Shown here piece by piece: positions 25,512 through 35,100 of a DNA stretch of 62,215 bases. The stretch's first letter is position 1. Each line of letters starts with the position of its first letter. Source of the DNA: Flectobacillus sp. BAB-3569 (GTDB taxonomy: Bacteria; Bacteroidota; Bacteroidia; Cytophagales; Spirosomataceae). The translations under genes were made by a program, and so were the position numbers. The stretch spans positions 1 to 62,215 of the forward strand of contig NZ_NJFZ01000025.1 in assembly GCF_002270355.1 (NCBI RefSeq), given 5' to 3'. The notes below the pieces were generated by a model. The model was not told the DNA's origin. It worked only from the letters and a program-made list of their open reading frames with translations, and did not search any database.

Positions 25512-26357
25512 ATGGGATATAGAATAAGAGTTTCAGGCACAATTTCAAATAGTAATCTAGGCAAAAGTAAATTGGACAAGATTGCTAATAATGGATCAAT
25601 ACTTCTGGTAAATTTTGGAAATACAGAGCAAAAATTCAGTTCTGTTCCTACTAACAATTCCAAAATAAGAAATTTAGCTTGGAAACAAGCAAGCAAAATC
25701 TTGAATACTGGAGATGAAAATACATTATCTCTAAGTGTTACAAATTCATTAATTACAGGAAAATCCATCTCTGAAGTTACATCAAAAAAAGGCTTACATG
25801 TTATTATATCACAAGAAAACGATGTAGAAAACGGGAACGATTTAATTTTAAACATCCCAGATTTAATCGCTAACTATATGGTTACAAGTGGCCATAAATT
25901 TTTAATTGAAGTCTGGGAAAAAATAACGAGAAAGCCTACAACTAGCATAACCTCTGACTTTCTAATTAAAAGGCAAAATTCTTCAAACTACTTTGTTAGT
26001 TTTGAAAGAGATAGTATTTCTGGCAACAAATTCCAAAGTACATTTGCTGGAAATGTACTTGGTAATAGACGCTCTATAGTAGGTCTTAATGGACCTACAG
26101 GTAGCCCAAGCGGCACTGATAATGTTTTTAGTTTTTATAAGTTTGGTTCTGCAGGACCGTTCGGTAATTTCGAACTGAATGGCGCAAGCAGTAAAATTCT
26201 TTATTTTATGCACATTGTAGATTTAGATGTAGCAAAAAATATAGGTGAAAGTGCAGAGCAATGTTACAGTAGATTAGATGCAGATAGCCTTTCTTATTAT
26301 AATAGTCTCTTTGGAGAGGGTGGAGCATATCAAAACGACATTCATACCTCTGTATAA
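25512..26357 (+). CDS. Fibre-associated protein
   Basis: 281 residues, MGYRIRVSGTISNSNLG. Ser/Asn/Gly-rich with a C-terminal domain typical of fibre-tip proteins in composition (SAGPFGNFELNGASSKILYFMHIVDL). No family recognised. Last gene of the tail block, 21 bases before a terminator. Confidence 0.5.
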   Translation: MGYRIRVSGTISNSNLGKSKLDKIANNGSILLVNFGNTEQKFSSVPTNNSKIRNLAWKQASKILNTGDENTLSLSVTNSLITGKSISEVTSKKGLHVIISQENDVENGNDLILNIPDLIANYMVTSGHKFLIEVWEKITRKPTTSITSDFLIKRQNSSNYFVSFERDSISGNKFQSTFAGNVLGNRRSIVGLNGPTGSPSGTDNVFSFYKFGSAGPFGNFELNGASSKILYFMHIVDLDVAKNIGESAEQCYSRLDADSLSYYNSLFGEGGAYQNDIHTSV

Positions 26358-26379
26358 TTTATAATTTATAATCCCCCAA

Positions 26380-26408
26380 AAACCTCCTGCCAACACAGGA
26401 GGTTTTTT
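26380..26408 (+). terminator. Terminator of the tail/fibre block
   Basis: AACCTCCTG-CCAACA-CAGGAGGTTTTTT, a strong stem plus six T residues. Confidence 0.9.
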
Positions 26409-26423
26409 CATGCCTACACCTCA

Positions 26424-26469
26424 AAAAAACGTCCTTGAAAACTTTCTGCTTAGATACAAAATTTGTATC
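26424..26469 (+). promoter_or_regulatory. Late promoter-like motif, copy 2 (head block)
   Basis: AAAAAACGTCCTTGAAA (26424-26440), 21 bases, then TTTGTATC (26462-26469). The second box is part of the palindrome GATACAAAATTTGTATC. Identical in spacing to 9740-9785. The first head gene begins 41 bases later, behind the CTAAACCTAACCACTA leader. Confidence 0.75.
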
Positions 26470-26510
26470 CACTAATAACGAGAAGGGTATCTAAACCTAA
26501 CCACTAAAAA

Positions 26511-27821
26511 ATGAAAAGTAACGCTATTGTAAATGCGATGTTTATGGGCTTGTGGCATGTGAGCAATTCACATGTTGAGGGTCTACATCAGGCAGCACAG
26601 TTATATCTTGAAAACAAGTTTGAACAGGCCGAAAAACCTGAACAGTTCTTTAAGATAGAAAATGCTACTGAATTCGCAGATAGTAACAGATACGATAACG
26701 TACCTGTACTATTGGACAATGGTGTACTGGTATTCCCAATCATTGGTACTATCATTCAGTCAGACTACTGCTGGTCTGCTGGTACCGAAACAATGACACA
26801 ATGGATTAAATCTGCTCAAGCTGATAAGCGTGTCAAAGCTATTCTCCTCTACATTAACTCAGGCGGTGGACAAAGCGCAGGTACTTGGGAATTTGCCAAT
26901 GCAATCGCAGAGGTAACCAAACCCAAAATGGCTTTGGGAAAAGGTACTGTTGGTAGTGCCGCTTACTACATTGCTGCCGCTGCCGACATCATCTACGTCA
27001 CCAGCCCCGACGTAATTGTTGGCTCAATTGGTACTGTCTTCTTGTACCGTAAAGCAAATGATTACTACCAGTATATCTATGCAGATACATCTGGGCAAAA
27101 GCATGGCGGACACCGTGCTATGGAAAATAACAATGACTCCACACTTATCAAGGAGAACATTTTGAACCCTCTCGATAAAAATTTCATGGATGTTGCGTCT
27201 TCTCATCGTCCACAATTATCAGCCGATGCCCTCGACGGCTTGGAGGTAGCAGCTTCCAAATCACTCGAACTCAATAGCGGTCTTGTCGACGGCATTATGA
27301 GTTATGAAGAGGCCATCGCATATCTCGTACTTCAAACCCAATCATCTAACACAATGTCACAACCAGTTAAAAAAGTAAAACTGCTAATGACTGAAAGAGC
27401 TCATGCAATTATTTCCAAAGTGCCAGGCATTGAGGTAACTCAAGTCACTGAAGAAATGGAGGCTGAGGAACTTCAGCAAGCACTTTTAGCAAAAGAGGTA
27501 TCTGAGCAAAAGGTAATTGACCTTGAGCAAAGCATCACTCAATTAAAAGGTGAAGTATCACAAAAAGCCTCAGCCGATGCGAAGGTTATCGAACTTCAAA
27601 ACAACCTGACAGCAGAGCAAACTAAGGTTACAGACCTACAAGCAAAAGTGTCGGAAAAAGACACTGAAATTGAAAATCTGAAACAACAGTTGCAAGCTGC
27701 TGGTGCACCTCCAAAACCAAATACAGAGGAAGAGGATCAAATTGATAACAGTATTAAAAACCCCGACTCTTCAAGTCAAACTTTGAAAACTAAGCCAATG
27801 AATTTTGGCAAGAAGAAGTAA
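26511..27821 (+). CDS. Prohead protease (S49 family) fused to scaffold
   Basis: 436 residues. The N-terminal 270 residues are an S49/SppA-type peptidase with YINSGGGQSAG (115-124) and the catalytic serine in GTVGSAAYYIA (S149), followed by VGSIGTVF. From about 290 to 395 there is a heptad-rich coiled coil (VIDLEQSITQLKGEVSQ, VTDLQAKVSEKDTEIENLK), the expected scaffold. An internal ATG at 27354 (MSQPVKKVKLL) would give the scaffold alone, as in lambda C/Nu3. It assembles and matures the prohead, and the capsid gene is next. Confidence 0.9.
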   Translation: MKSNAIVNAMFMGLWHVSNSHVEGLHQAAQLYLENKFEQAEKPEQFFKIENATEFADSNRYDNVPVLLDNGVLVFPIIGTIIQSDYCWSAGTETMTQWIKSAQADKRVKAILLYINSGGGQSAGTWEFANAIAEVTKPKMALGKGTVGSAAYYIAAAADIIYVTSPDVIVGSIGTVFLYRKANDYYQYIYADTSGQKHGGHRAMENNNDSTLIKENILNPLDKNFMDVASSHRPQLSADALDGLEVAASKSLELNSGLVDGIMSYEEAIAYLVLQTQSSNTMSQPVKKVKLLMTERAHAIISKVPGIEVTQVTEEMEAEELQQALLAKEVSEQKVIDLEQSITQLKGEVSQKASADAKVIELQNNLTAEQTKVTDLQAKVSEKDTEIENLKQQLQAAGAPPKPNTEEEDQIDNSIKNPDSSSQTLKTKPMNFGKKK

Positions 27822-27880
27822 GTCGACTGTTACCAACATTTTCTACTACCTAATTAATAATCTACACCTAATTAAAAAAC

Positions 27881-28864
27881 ATGGCAACTGTAAACACCAC
27901 TCAATTACAGCGCTCTTTGGGTCCTGTGTCAAAAGAATTGATTTTGGCAGCACTTCAGAAATTGCAAGTAGCTGACCATTTCAAGATTGACTCAAAGGTT
28001 AGAGACCGTAAAAGATACCGTTTCTTAACTGTTACTCCAGACTTAAAACCTTATGCTAAATCAAATCCAGATTCGATTGCAGCAGACAAAATGGTTTGGA
28101 GTGAAAAGTATCTTGAAGTAAAAGCCGCTACCGACGAATTCGACTTTGACCCAGAAGATTATCGCGAAAAATTCGAAGATGAAATTGTCAACACCACTGC
28201 AGGTGATATTCCATACTGGCAACAGACTTTGTTTCAAATTGCTGAGACAATTTTGGAGAAAATCTATTTTGATATTCTTTGGTATGGCGACAAGTCTTTG
28301 ACTACTGGACCTAAGCACCTTCGCATTATTGATGGTTTCTTCAAGCAAATCGATGAAATGCGTGCTGATGCCAATTCATTAATCAACGTCGTGTCCACTG
28401 GTACATTGACTGCTGGTTCTGGTTGGAATTCAAACGCACAATCTGGTAACACAGAAGCAAGCATCAAAAAAGTATTCAATGGCTTACCTAAAGCTGTTCG
28501 AAACAAAGGTGTACAAGCTTATGTATCAGACACAGTATTCCAGTGGTTTGAAGAAGACAACCGTCGTAATCATGGCGAAAGCGGTTATTTCCAAGATGCT
28601 GATGGTAATAAGATTTATTACCTACATGGCACAAACAACAAATGCCGTGTCATGAAAGCCGACTGGATGCCAGATAGCTCACGTATGATTATCGTTACTC
28701 CAAAAGAGAACATTGTTTACCAACATGACCAAGGCTTGAGCGATACTATGTCAAAAATGACAATGAAAGGTGACCTTCACGACAAGATAACTATCGGTTT
28801 CAAGTGTGTATTTGGTTGCGGTATCATCAACGACCGTGAGTTGGCTGTCAACGAGCTTGACTAA
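27881..28864 (+). CDS. Major capsid protein
   Basis: 327 residues. Directly behind the protease/scaffold and followed by its own terminator, the standard place and length for the major capsid protein. N-terminal MATVNTTQLQRSLGPVSKELILAAL, and a C-terminal region with KENIVYQHDQGLSDTMSKMTMKGDLHDKITIGFKCVFGCGI, typical of HK97-fold shell proteins. No motif alone proves the fold. Confidence 0.82.
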   Translation: MATVNTTQLQRSLGPVSKELILAALQKLQVADHFKIDSKVRDRKRYRFLTVTPDLKPYAKSNPDSIAADKMVWSEKYLEVKAATDEFDFDPEDYREKFEDEIVNTTAGDIPYWQQTLFQIAETILEKIYFDILWYGDKSLTTGPKHLRIIDGFFKQIDEMRADANSLINVVSTGTLTAGSGWNSNAQSGNTEASIKKVFNGLPKAVRNKGVQAYVSDTVFQWFEEDNRRNHGESGYFQDADGNKIYYLHGTNNKCRVMKADWMPDSSRMIIVTPKENIVYQHDQGLSDTMSKMTMKGDLHDKITIGFKCVFGCGIINDRELAVNELD

Positions 28865-28916
28865 GCCTAGTAAATACGCTACACCTACTCTACACCTCAC
28901 CTATAAATCTATGAAT

Positions 28917-28949
28917 AGGGCTGTGACTTCATAGTCCAGCCCTTTTTTT
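28917..28949 (+). terminator. Terminator behind the capsid gene
   Basis: AGGGCTG-TGACTTCATAGTC-CAGCCCT plus seven T residues. It probably trims capsid mRNA relative to the genes downstream. Confidence 0.9.
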
Positions 28950-28972
28950 CATTATTCTAACAAAAAGCAAAA

Positions 28973-29458
28973 ATGGCAAAGCAAAATAATTCATCTGCTA
29001 ATGTTGCAGAAAAAAACGTAGTAGAATCTGACAATTCAGTAATCGAAACAACTGTTGAAAATCAATCAGAAAATGCCTCTGAACCTCAATCAACAGGAAG
29101 TATTGAAGAAGTATTTGAGCAACAAGTAAACGAATTGGAAGACAAAGTTGCAGAGTTGACTTTACAAGTCGAAAAGCTCACTAAGCAAAACATTGCTTTA
29201 CAGTCTGAAAATACTCAGTTGCAACGCATCGTCGACAGTGCGACCCTTAGCGAAGAAGCTGAAGAGGAAAACTTGATTTTACGTCTTCAGAAAAAAGGCA
29301 TAACTGCTGTAAAAATTGCTGGTACAATGTATGGTTCTAAAATCGCCCACGTCAACCGTATCCCAATTAAAGAGATGGATGATGCAGCACTTCAAGAACT
29401 ATTGAAGCTAGGAACCATCTTTAAAGAGGTTGACTCAGAAGGCAATTTTGTTGAATAG
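28973..29458 (+). CDS. Coiled-coil head-region protein
   Basis: 161 residues. A Ser/Glu-rich N-terminus, a coiled coil (VNELEDKVAELTLQVEKLTKQN, about 50-85) and a small C-terminal domain (GITAVKIAGTMYGSKIAHVNRIPIKEM). Possibly a head decoration or assembly protein. Confidence 0.55.
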   Translation: MAKQNNSSANVAEKNVVESDNSVIETTVENQSENASEPQSTGSIEEVFEQQVNELEDKVAELTLQVEKLTKQNIALQSENTQLQRIVDSATLSEEAEEENLILRLQKKGITAVKIAGTMYGSKIAHVNRIPIKEMDDAALQELLKLGTIFKEVDSEGNFVE

Positions 29459-29511
29459 CCCTCCTGTTTCCTCCAATATTTTATCACAACCTATTTTAAC
29501 GTTCTACACCT

Positions 29512-30048
29512 ATGTGTACTAGAAAATTATTAGAAAAAGTGGCTCAGTGCTCTTCATGGGGTACTGGCCTTTCAAATGAATTATTGGTTGCATATGCTGA
29601 TACATTTTCAGCAACGCCAGCACCACCAGTAATGGATGGCACTACAACTAATACAGCTGCTATTACAAGCACTGGTGCATTCACCCCAGTAACTGCCAAC
29701 GATGGTTTTGTAGCATTGACTCTGGACACAGAAACTAAAGTGGTTGACTTTACAACCGTTCAGGATTCAAACGGTGCAGTTACTACTACTATCACTGGTC
29801 GTTTGCACGCTTCTCCATCGGCATTGGGCTTTGCAAGAAAGATTCAAGCCAAGAGTCAACTTTTCATGGCAGCAACTAGAAAAGAAGGTCAAAAGATGCT
29901 CTATGGTCGTCAAGGATTCCCTTGTGTAGTTACACAATGGGACATTAAAGATGCCAGCAAAGAAGCATATATCGACTTTACAGTAGTGTTGCAAGACCGT
30001 GGTTTTGTATTGGATTCTGCTGTAACAGTTCCTTTAAAAACTGCATAA
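29512..30048 (+). CDS. Major tail (tube) protein candidate
   Basis: 178 residues, ATG directly behind TTCTACACCT. Thr/Ala-rich N-terminal half and a C-terminal IQAKSQLFMAATRKEGQKML and VVLQDRGFVLDSAVTVPLKT. Size, abundance-type isolation (own leader and terminator) and position between capsid and terminase fit a major tail protein; a decoration protein is the alternative. Confidence 0.55.
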   Translation: MCTRKLLEKVAQCSSWGTGLSNELLVAYADTFSATPAPPVMDGTTTNTAAITSTGAFTPVTANDGFVALTLDTETKVVDFTTVQDSNGAVTTTITGRLHASPSALGFARKIQAKSQLFMAATRKEGQKMLYGRQGFPCVVTQWDIKDASKEAYIDFTVVLQDRGFVLDSAVTVPLKTA

Positions 30049-30068
30049 GTTGAGTAACATTTAAAGAA

Positions 30069-30097
30069 ATCCAGCAGTAAAACGCTGCTGGATTTTT
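30069..30097 (+). terminator. Terminator
   Basis: ATCCAGCAG-TAAAACG-CTGCTGGATTTTT, strong stem and T run, nine bases before the next start codon. Confidence 0.88.
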
Positions 30098-30105
30098 ATT
30101 AGAAC

Positions 30106-30345
30106 ATGACAAAACTTTACCTAAACATTACTAAGATGAATGCATTTGAAGAAAAATATGAGTTGTTGCCAGGCGCGCCATTTGCTTTTGAAAAAGAAAA
30201 AATTGCTTTTAGAGTCGACCTTCAAGTTCTACCGATTGAAGTGGTTGATGAGCTTTTTGAAAAAGGACATCTCAACGATATTCTGAAAGAAAAAAGCAAA
30301 CCAAAAGCGACAAAGCAAAATGATAAACCAATGGCTGAAGCATAA
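30106..30345 (+). CDS. Hypothetical head/tail-region protein
   Basis: 79 residues, MTKLYLNITKMNAFEEKYELL. Ends in a lysine-rich tail and overlaps the next gene by 26 bp. In this position many phages carry tail assembly chaperones; not demonstrated here. Confidence 0.5.
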   Translation: MTKLYLNITKMNAFEEKYELLPGAPFAFEKEKIAFRVDLQVLPIEVVDELFEKGHLNDILKEKSKPKATKQNDKPMAEA

Positions 30346-31036
30346 GGACTACAAAGAAGGTCTTGAGATTTTAAGGCAATATCCAGACAAGCAAATTATC
30401 GCTAATTGGATTGCAAAAAGCGAAACAAAAGCGACTAAAAAGCTATTGGAAGAAACGCTTTTAGAAATTCTATCAAATACGCAAAAAGAGCCTGAAAAGC
30501 CCCTTTATGAACCCAAAAAGCGAAACGAAAGCGAAAAAAAGCGAATTGAAAAGCCAGAAGAAAAGCCAGTTGAAAAACCTGAAACTCAAGACCTATTGCG
30601 TAAACCAGATGGTACATTTTCAGAAGATTCAGAAAATGCACCAAGCGAAGTAAAAGAGCTAGTTGCCAAAAGAAAATCTTTGTACAACACTCGTACTACG
30701 ATTAAAGCTATGCTTAATCAAACTGTCAGATATCAGGACAGATTTACTGATAAAGAGCGTCTTCAAATTATCAATAGACTTGGCAAGGTTCGGATTGAGC
30801 TAAAGCGCGTTTGGCAAGATATAGTCTACTATCGAAAGAATGGTTTTTTGCCAGTAACAGTAGTTATCGAAAAACCTGACCTGACTAAAGAAGAAATTTG
30901 GAAACGAATTATGACGGTAAGAACCTACATTACCAAAGCTCAAAAAGGTAAACTAAAGCCTGAAAAACTCGAATCTTACCAAGCAGAATTAAAGCAACTA
31001 CAAGACACCTATGAGTACATCAAACAAAATAGTTAG
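30320..31036 (+). CDS. Hypothetical charged protein upstream of terminase
   Basis: 238 residues. A K/E/P-rich linker (EKPEEKPVEKPETQ) separates an N-terminal helical domain from a C-terminal helical domain (SLYNTRTTIKAML, then YYRKNGFLPVTVVIEKP). Overlaps both neighbours; unknown role. Confidence 0.5.
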   Translation: MINQWLKHKDYKEGLEILRQYPDKQIIANWIAKSETKATKKLLEETLLEILSNTQKEPEKPLYEPKKRNESEKKRIEKPEEKPVEKPETQDLLRKPDGTFSEDSENAPSEVKELVAKRKSLYNTRTTIKAMLNQTVRYQDRFTDKERLQIINRLGKVRIELKRVWQDIVYYRKNGFLPVTVVIEKPDLTKEEIWKRIMTVRTYITKAQKGKLKPEKLESYQAELKQLQDTYEYIKQNS

Positions 31037-31685
31037 AACCTCTAATCAGATACAAAAGGCCATTGAAGCTTATTGTAAAAACAATCGGATACCCACTATG
31101 TCCGAAGAGGCTATTTTGATGATGGAGCGTTGGAAGTTCTGTTATGAAACTAAGCAGTTACTTATTAATACTGACTATGCCGAAAGTCCAGATTACAATA
31201 AGCAACCTATTATAATCAAGAAAAAGATTCTTCAATTACTTCAAGAGCAATTCGGTGTTTCATACAGTCAAGCTACGATTGATTACAGAAGAGCCGAGGA
31301 GATTTTTGAAATGACTTTCATTGATAACTACTATATCAAATATGATATTTTGGAAAACAATGCCAATGAATTATTTGCTTTAGCTCTTGAAAGTGGAGAC
31401 TTAGGTACTGCAAAAGACCTGTTAAAAATACAAAAAGAAATCATTGAAAAACGTCCTAAGAAAATCATTAGAACTGATTCAGGTCGACCAAAAATGATTT
31501 TTGTAGAGTTCAATCCTTTCTTACTCAAAGCTTGTGAGGTAATTGAAACTCAGTCAGATTTACAAGAGTTGGAGTCTAAGCTTAAAAACAAATACGGCTC
31601 ACAGTCAAGTGCTCAAGCAAGCAAAATGCTGGCATCTATGGCTGAGGATGTCGATTCTACACCTATAGAAGATGATTCAAAATAA
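31011..31685 (+). CDS. terS: Terminase small subunit (probable)
   Basis: 224 residues immediately before the large terminase subunit, overlapping it by 14 bp. The N-terminal half has a helical DNA-binding look (LLQEQFGVSYSQATIDYRRAEEIFEM), the middle is helical for oligomerisation, and the tail is acidic (MAEDVDSTPIEDDSK). It should recognise the packaging site. Call is by position plus architecture. Confidence 0.7.
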   Translation: MSTSNKIVRTSNQIQKAIEAYCKNNRIPTMSEEAILMMERWKFCYETKQLLINTDYAESPDYNKQPIIIKKKILQLLQEQFGVSYSQATIDYRRAEEIFEMTFIDNYYIKYDILENNANELFALALESGDLGTAKDLLKIQKEIIEKRPKKIIRTDSGRPKMIFVEFNPFLLKACEVIETQSDLQELESKLKNKYGSQSSAQASKMLASMAEDVDSTPIEDDSK

Positions 31686-33351
31686 TGAAGAAGATGAATT
31701 TGACATAATCAAAGTACATGGCAATACGCCTCAACAAATGGCTTTGATTTATCGACCACGTATTCTGATTTCTATTTTAGGTCGTGGTGTGGGTAAAACT
31801 ACTGGTATAACTGTGTACAGGGTATGGGACATCATAAACATTATGCCAGGGTGCTTATTCTTGTTAGGATGTGACTCATTCAAGCACCTAACTACAGTCA
31901 TTTTGCCAGCACTTTTTACAGGTTTATCTAAATACGGAATGGAAAAAAATGTCAACTATTGGATTGACGAATTTCCACCCGAAGGTATCCCAAAACCTCT
32001 ACAAGTAATTACTAATCCAAAGGGATTTGTGTTTTTTGATACTGGTGCTGCAATGGTTTATGTAAGTACCAATTTCCAAAGCCATTTCAATGGTATGTCT
32101 GTCGATGCAATCATTTGGGAAGAAGCAAAACTACTCAAATGGGATAGGGTTAAGGAAGTAAACCTTATGAATCGTGGTCAGCTCGAATACTTTGGTGACC
32201 GATATTGTCATCACTCAGTAACGGTAGTATCCGATATGAGCGATGATCCCGAACACTGGATGTATCAGTACTATGACCGTGTCGATGCCGAATTGCTTCA
32301 GCTTATTGCTAGTCTTTCCTTCAAGCAATGGAAACTTCGCAAAAAGCTAATCGAAAGCAAAAATAAGCGACTTACCAAGCAACTCGAAAGCGAAATAGAG
32401 GACTTAGAACAGCGCTTGCATTTCTTTCGTTCCAAAGCAGTCATGGTGATGGAGTACTCAAGTATCCAAAACATGCATGTATTGGGCTATGATACTATCA
32501 AAGAATTTTTAACCAACCCAGTTTCGGATGTAATGCTCAATGTACTGAGTATTCGCCCAACCAAAGGCCTCCGATATTACTACATGTATCTCGACAGAGA
32601 AAAGCATGGTTTTTCGGGAATCAACTGGGATTATGTCCAGAAAAAAAACGCCTTGGATAAATGGGACTACCAATACACGACTGGCGATGACATCAATAAA
32701 GAGTTGGTTTTATGTTTTGACTGGAACAACAACGTGATATCATTAGCAGTTGGTCAGCAACAAACCAAAAACGGAAGGAAACGATTGCGACTACTAAATA
32801 TCTTTTACTCAATGTTGGGTCCTGGTCAGGGTATTCAAGATGTAGTACGGCAATTTGAAGAGTTCTATAAAGCTCGAAAGTACAAAAAAGTTACCATTGT
32901 ATATGATACCACAGGTGACTTTGTAGATGCTTCCAGAGCTGTTCCATACTGGAAAGAAGCCCGTGATTCCTTCTCAAAAGATTGGTTCGTTGGAGCTCAA
33001 AAATACAAAGTAACCTCTCATGATGAACGCTTTAGAATGTGGGCTGAGGTAATGAACGGTACAGGACCTTTTTGTTTTGAGTTCGAAACAGAGCTTTGTC
33101 ATAATTTCTATAAAGCTGCTAAAGCAGTAAAGCGTAAAACATCCAAAAAATGGAAAATAGTAGATAAGCGTCGCCAGAAAAAAGCTTTAGTTACCATTAT
33201 AGAAAAAGACAAATCGAGCGAAACTGACAAAAAAGGCACAAAGATTCCACTCGAAGAGCAATCGCACATTACAGAAGCAGTAGACGGGTTGATGGTTTAT
33301 TTCTTCCAAGAAAATACTTTAGGTCAGAAATTCAATTTTAAAATTCGTTAA
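31672..33351 (+). CDS. terL: Terminase large subunit
   Basis: 559 residues. Walker A GRGVGKTT (37-44), Walker B with catalytic glutamate VDAIIWEEA (144-152), and a C-terminal RNaseH-like nuclease with LVLCFDWNNN near 345 and VTIVYDTTGD near 405. It is the ATP-driven packaging motor and nuclease. Its stop codon forms the first part of a triple 13-bp repeat. Confidence 0.95.
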   Translation: MIQNNEEDEFDIIKVHGNTPQQMALIYRPRILISILGRGVGKTTGITVYRVWDIINIMPGCLFLLGCDSFKHLTTVILPALFTGLSKYGMEKNVNYWIDEFPPEGIPKPLQVITNPKGFVFFDTGAAMVYVSTNFQSHFNGMSVDAIIWEEAKLLKWDRVKEVNLMNRGQLEYFGDRYCHHSVTVVSDMSDDPEHWMYQYYDRVDAELLQLIASLSFKQWKLRKKLIESKNKRLTKQLESEIEDLEQRLHFFRSKAVMVMEYSSIQNMHVLGYDTIKEFLTNPVSDVMLNVLSIRPTKGLRYYYMYLDREKHGFSGINWDYVQKKNALDKWDYQYTTGDDINKELVLCFDWNNNVISLAVGQQQTKNGRKRLRLLNIFYSMLGPGQGIQDVVRQFEEFYKARKYKKVTIVYDTTGDFVDASRAVPYWKEARDSFSKDWFVGAQKYKVTSHDERFRMWAEVMNGTGPFCFEFETELCHNFYKAAKAVKRKTSKKWKIVDKRRQKKALVTIIEKDKSSETDKKGTKIPLEEQSHITEAVDGLMVYFFQENTLGQKFNFKIR

Positions 33352-33387
33352 TGTGGACACCTAATGTGGACACCTAATGTGGACACC
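33349..33387 (+). repeat. Three 13-bp tandem repeats with stop/start TAATG
   Basis: TAATGTGGACACC occurs three times without gap, the first including the terminase stop codon; the next gene starts with the related ATGGACACTTT. Each unit offers a TAATG stop/start overlap, and the third frame would encode MWTPNVDT before a stop. Possible translational re-initiation device or replication slippage. Confidence 0.85.
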
Positions 33388-33398
33388 TATTTTGTAAC

Positions 33399-33749
33399 AT
33401 GGACACTTTAGAATTTAGCCCACTAATTTCATTACGTCAGGCTTGGTCAGAAATGAACAAGCTTGACCAAAATGGCAAACCTATACCATTTGAAGTATGG
33501 GGTTCTGCTGAAAAAACTGGCAAAGTCATAAAGTTCAAAAACTGTATTTTGGCCAGAAATACCAAAAATCTAGGTGGTAACTCTGATAGTTTTGAAAACG
33601 TTGAAAACGACGATTGGATATTCGCAGAGGATTGGAAATTTTATCTAATCGACACTGAAGAAATTAAATCAATGAAACAACACCTAATCACTCACCTCAA
33701 TAGCAAAGAGGTGAATTATCCACAATATGAACAGCTTGATACCTATTAG
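33399..33749 (+). CDS. Hypothetical protein between terminase and portal
   Basis: 116 residues, MDTLEFSPLISLRQAWSEMN. Not recognised. Overlaps the portal gene by 23 bp. Confidence 0.6.
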   Translation: MDTLEFSPLISLRQAWSEMNKLDQNGKPIPFEVWGSAEKTGKVIKFKNCILARNTKNLGGNSDSFENVENDDWIFAEDWKFYLIDTEEIKSMKQHLITHLNSKEVNYPQYEQLDTY

Positions 33750-35100
33750 AGTTACTGACCAAGGACTTGGCGTAGTAATGGAATATAGCTCTGTAAGGAG
33801 TGAATTTAATCGGTCTGGTGATGAAACTCCAAAACAAGAAGACATCAAAAAGGTTTTGAATGATAAAAAACCTGATGAGGATTTAAAGCTTGTATTTAAT
33901 GGTGATGATAATCTTTTCCCTAATAATTTAAGAAATATACTTAAAAAATCACCTATCTATAAAGTCGGTTTGTTATACTCAGCACAACAATTAATGGGAT
34001 TAGGTGAAAGCCCCGGTAAAACTGAAGTTAACGATAATAAGCTAATGTTTATACCAGAGGTAAACAAAGATTGGCAAGAGTTTAAGAGAAAATCTAGATT
34101 TACTATTGATTGCTTTATTCCTGCTGCACAAAACATCAAAAAGTGGTATCAAGTTTATGTACTTTTTTCAATCAATGATTTTGGTAAAATCGCCAAAGCA
34201 AAAATATTGAAGGATGAAAAATGTCGCATAATTATTAATGGTAAAAATGAACCTAAATATTGTGCAGTTGGCGATTGGGAAAAATATAATAGTCTTCAAG
34301 CAAAAGAGCTATATCCACTTATTGATGGATGGTATGATCCTGTAACCAACCTAAAAGAGCTTATTAAGAAGAACCATAAGGATAAGTTATTTGTCTACCA
34401 TATTCGAATCCCTAGCGATTCTGATATTTATGCTTTACCTGATCACTTTTCAGTAGTTGAATCTGGACTTCTTGACTATGCCAATAATATTGTCAATTTC
34501 AAGAAATGGGTAATGGAAAACCTAACAAGACTTGACAAAATTTTATTTATTAGTCAAGACTATGTAAAGCAAAACTATCCTCAATTTGAAAACCTGATGG
34601 ATTTAGCCTCCAAAGGTGGAAAAGAAGGAGAGGAAGCCTCTACAAAAATTGATGAAATTTTTGAGACTATAGCAACAAAATTCCAAGAGTCAAATTCAGG
34701 TGTTGATAAAAGTGGAAAAACTATTCTTGCGCCATTATTAGAGGATGGTGAGCAATCAATCAAAGTTGTTAAGGTAGACCAAAACACTTTTGATTCAGAA
34801 TATAATGCCGATGCTAACTGGGTCGAAAAACAAATCCTTTGGGCTGTAATGGTTGACTCAGCTCAGTACTCATCGTCCGAAGGAAGTACAGCTTCAGGAG
34901 GTTCAAATAAAAACCAATCCTATAACTTGGCTCAAGTAAACCAATGGATGTTTGAACAATTCCTGATGGAGATACCAAAATTCATTGCAGACTTTAACGA
35001 ATATGGCATTGAGACATTCAAAGTAACCCGTGCCACAATGTTTAGCAGCGATGCCATTAGCCCTAAAGACCGTCAAACGCAAGACCCAACCGCAGCATAA
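33727..35100 (+). CDS. Portal protein
   Basis: 457 residues. Directly downstream of the terminase, the right length, with helix-rich middle and a C-terminal part (NWVEKQILWAVMVDSAQ, then SGGSNKNQSYNLAQVNQWMFEQFLMEI) that resembles portal stem/wing regions. Call is mainly by order and size. Confidence 0.7.
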   Translation: MNSLIPIRVTDQGLGVVMEYSSVRSEFNRSGDETPKQEDIKKVLNDKKPDEDLKLVFNGDDNLFPNNLRNILKKSPIYKVGLLYSAQQLMGLGESPGKTEVNDNKLMFIPEVNKDWQEFKRKSRFTIDCFIPAAQNIKKWYQVYVLFSINDFGKIAKAKILKDEKCRIIINGKNEPKYCAVGDWEKYNSLQAKELYPLIDGWYDPVTNLKELIKKNHKDKLFVYHIRIPSDSDIYALPDHFSVVESGLLDYANNIVNFKKWVMENLTRLDKILFISQDYVKQNYPQFENLMDLASKGGKEGEEASTKIDEIFETIATKFQESNSGVDKSGKTILAPLLEDGEQSIKVVKVDQNTFDSEYNADANWVEKQILWAVMVDSAQYSSSEGSTASGGSNKNQSYNLAQVNQWMFEQFLMEIPKFIADFNEYGIETFKVTRATMFSSDAISPKDRQTQDPTAA

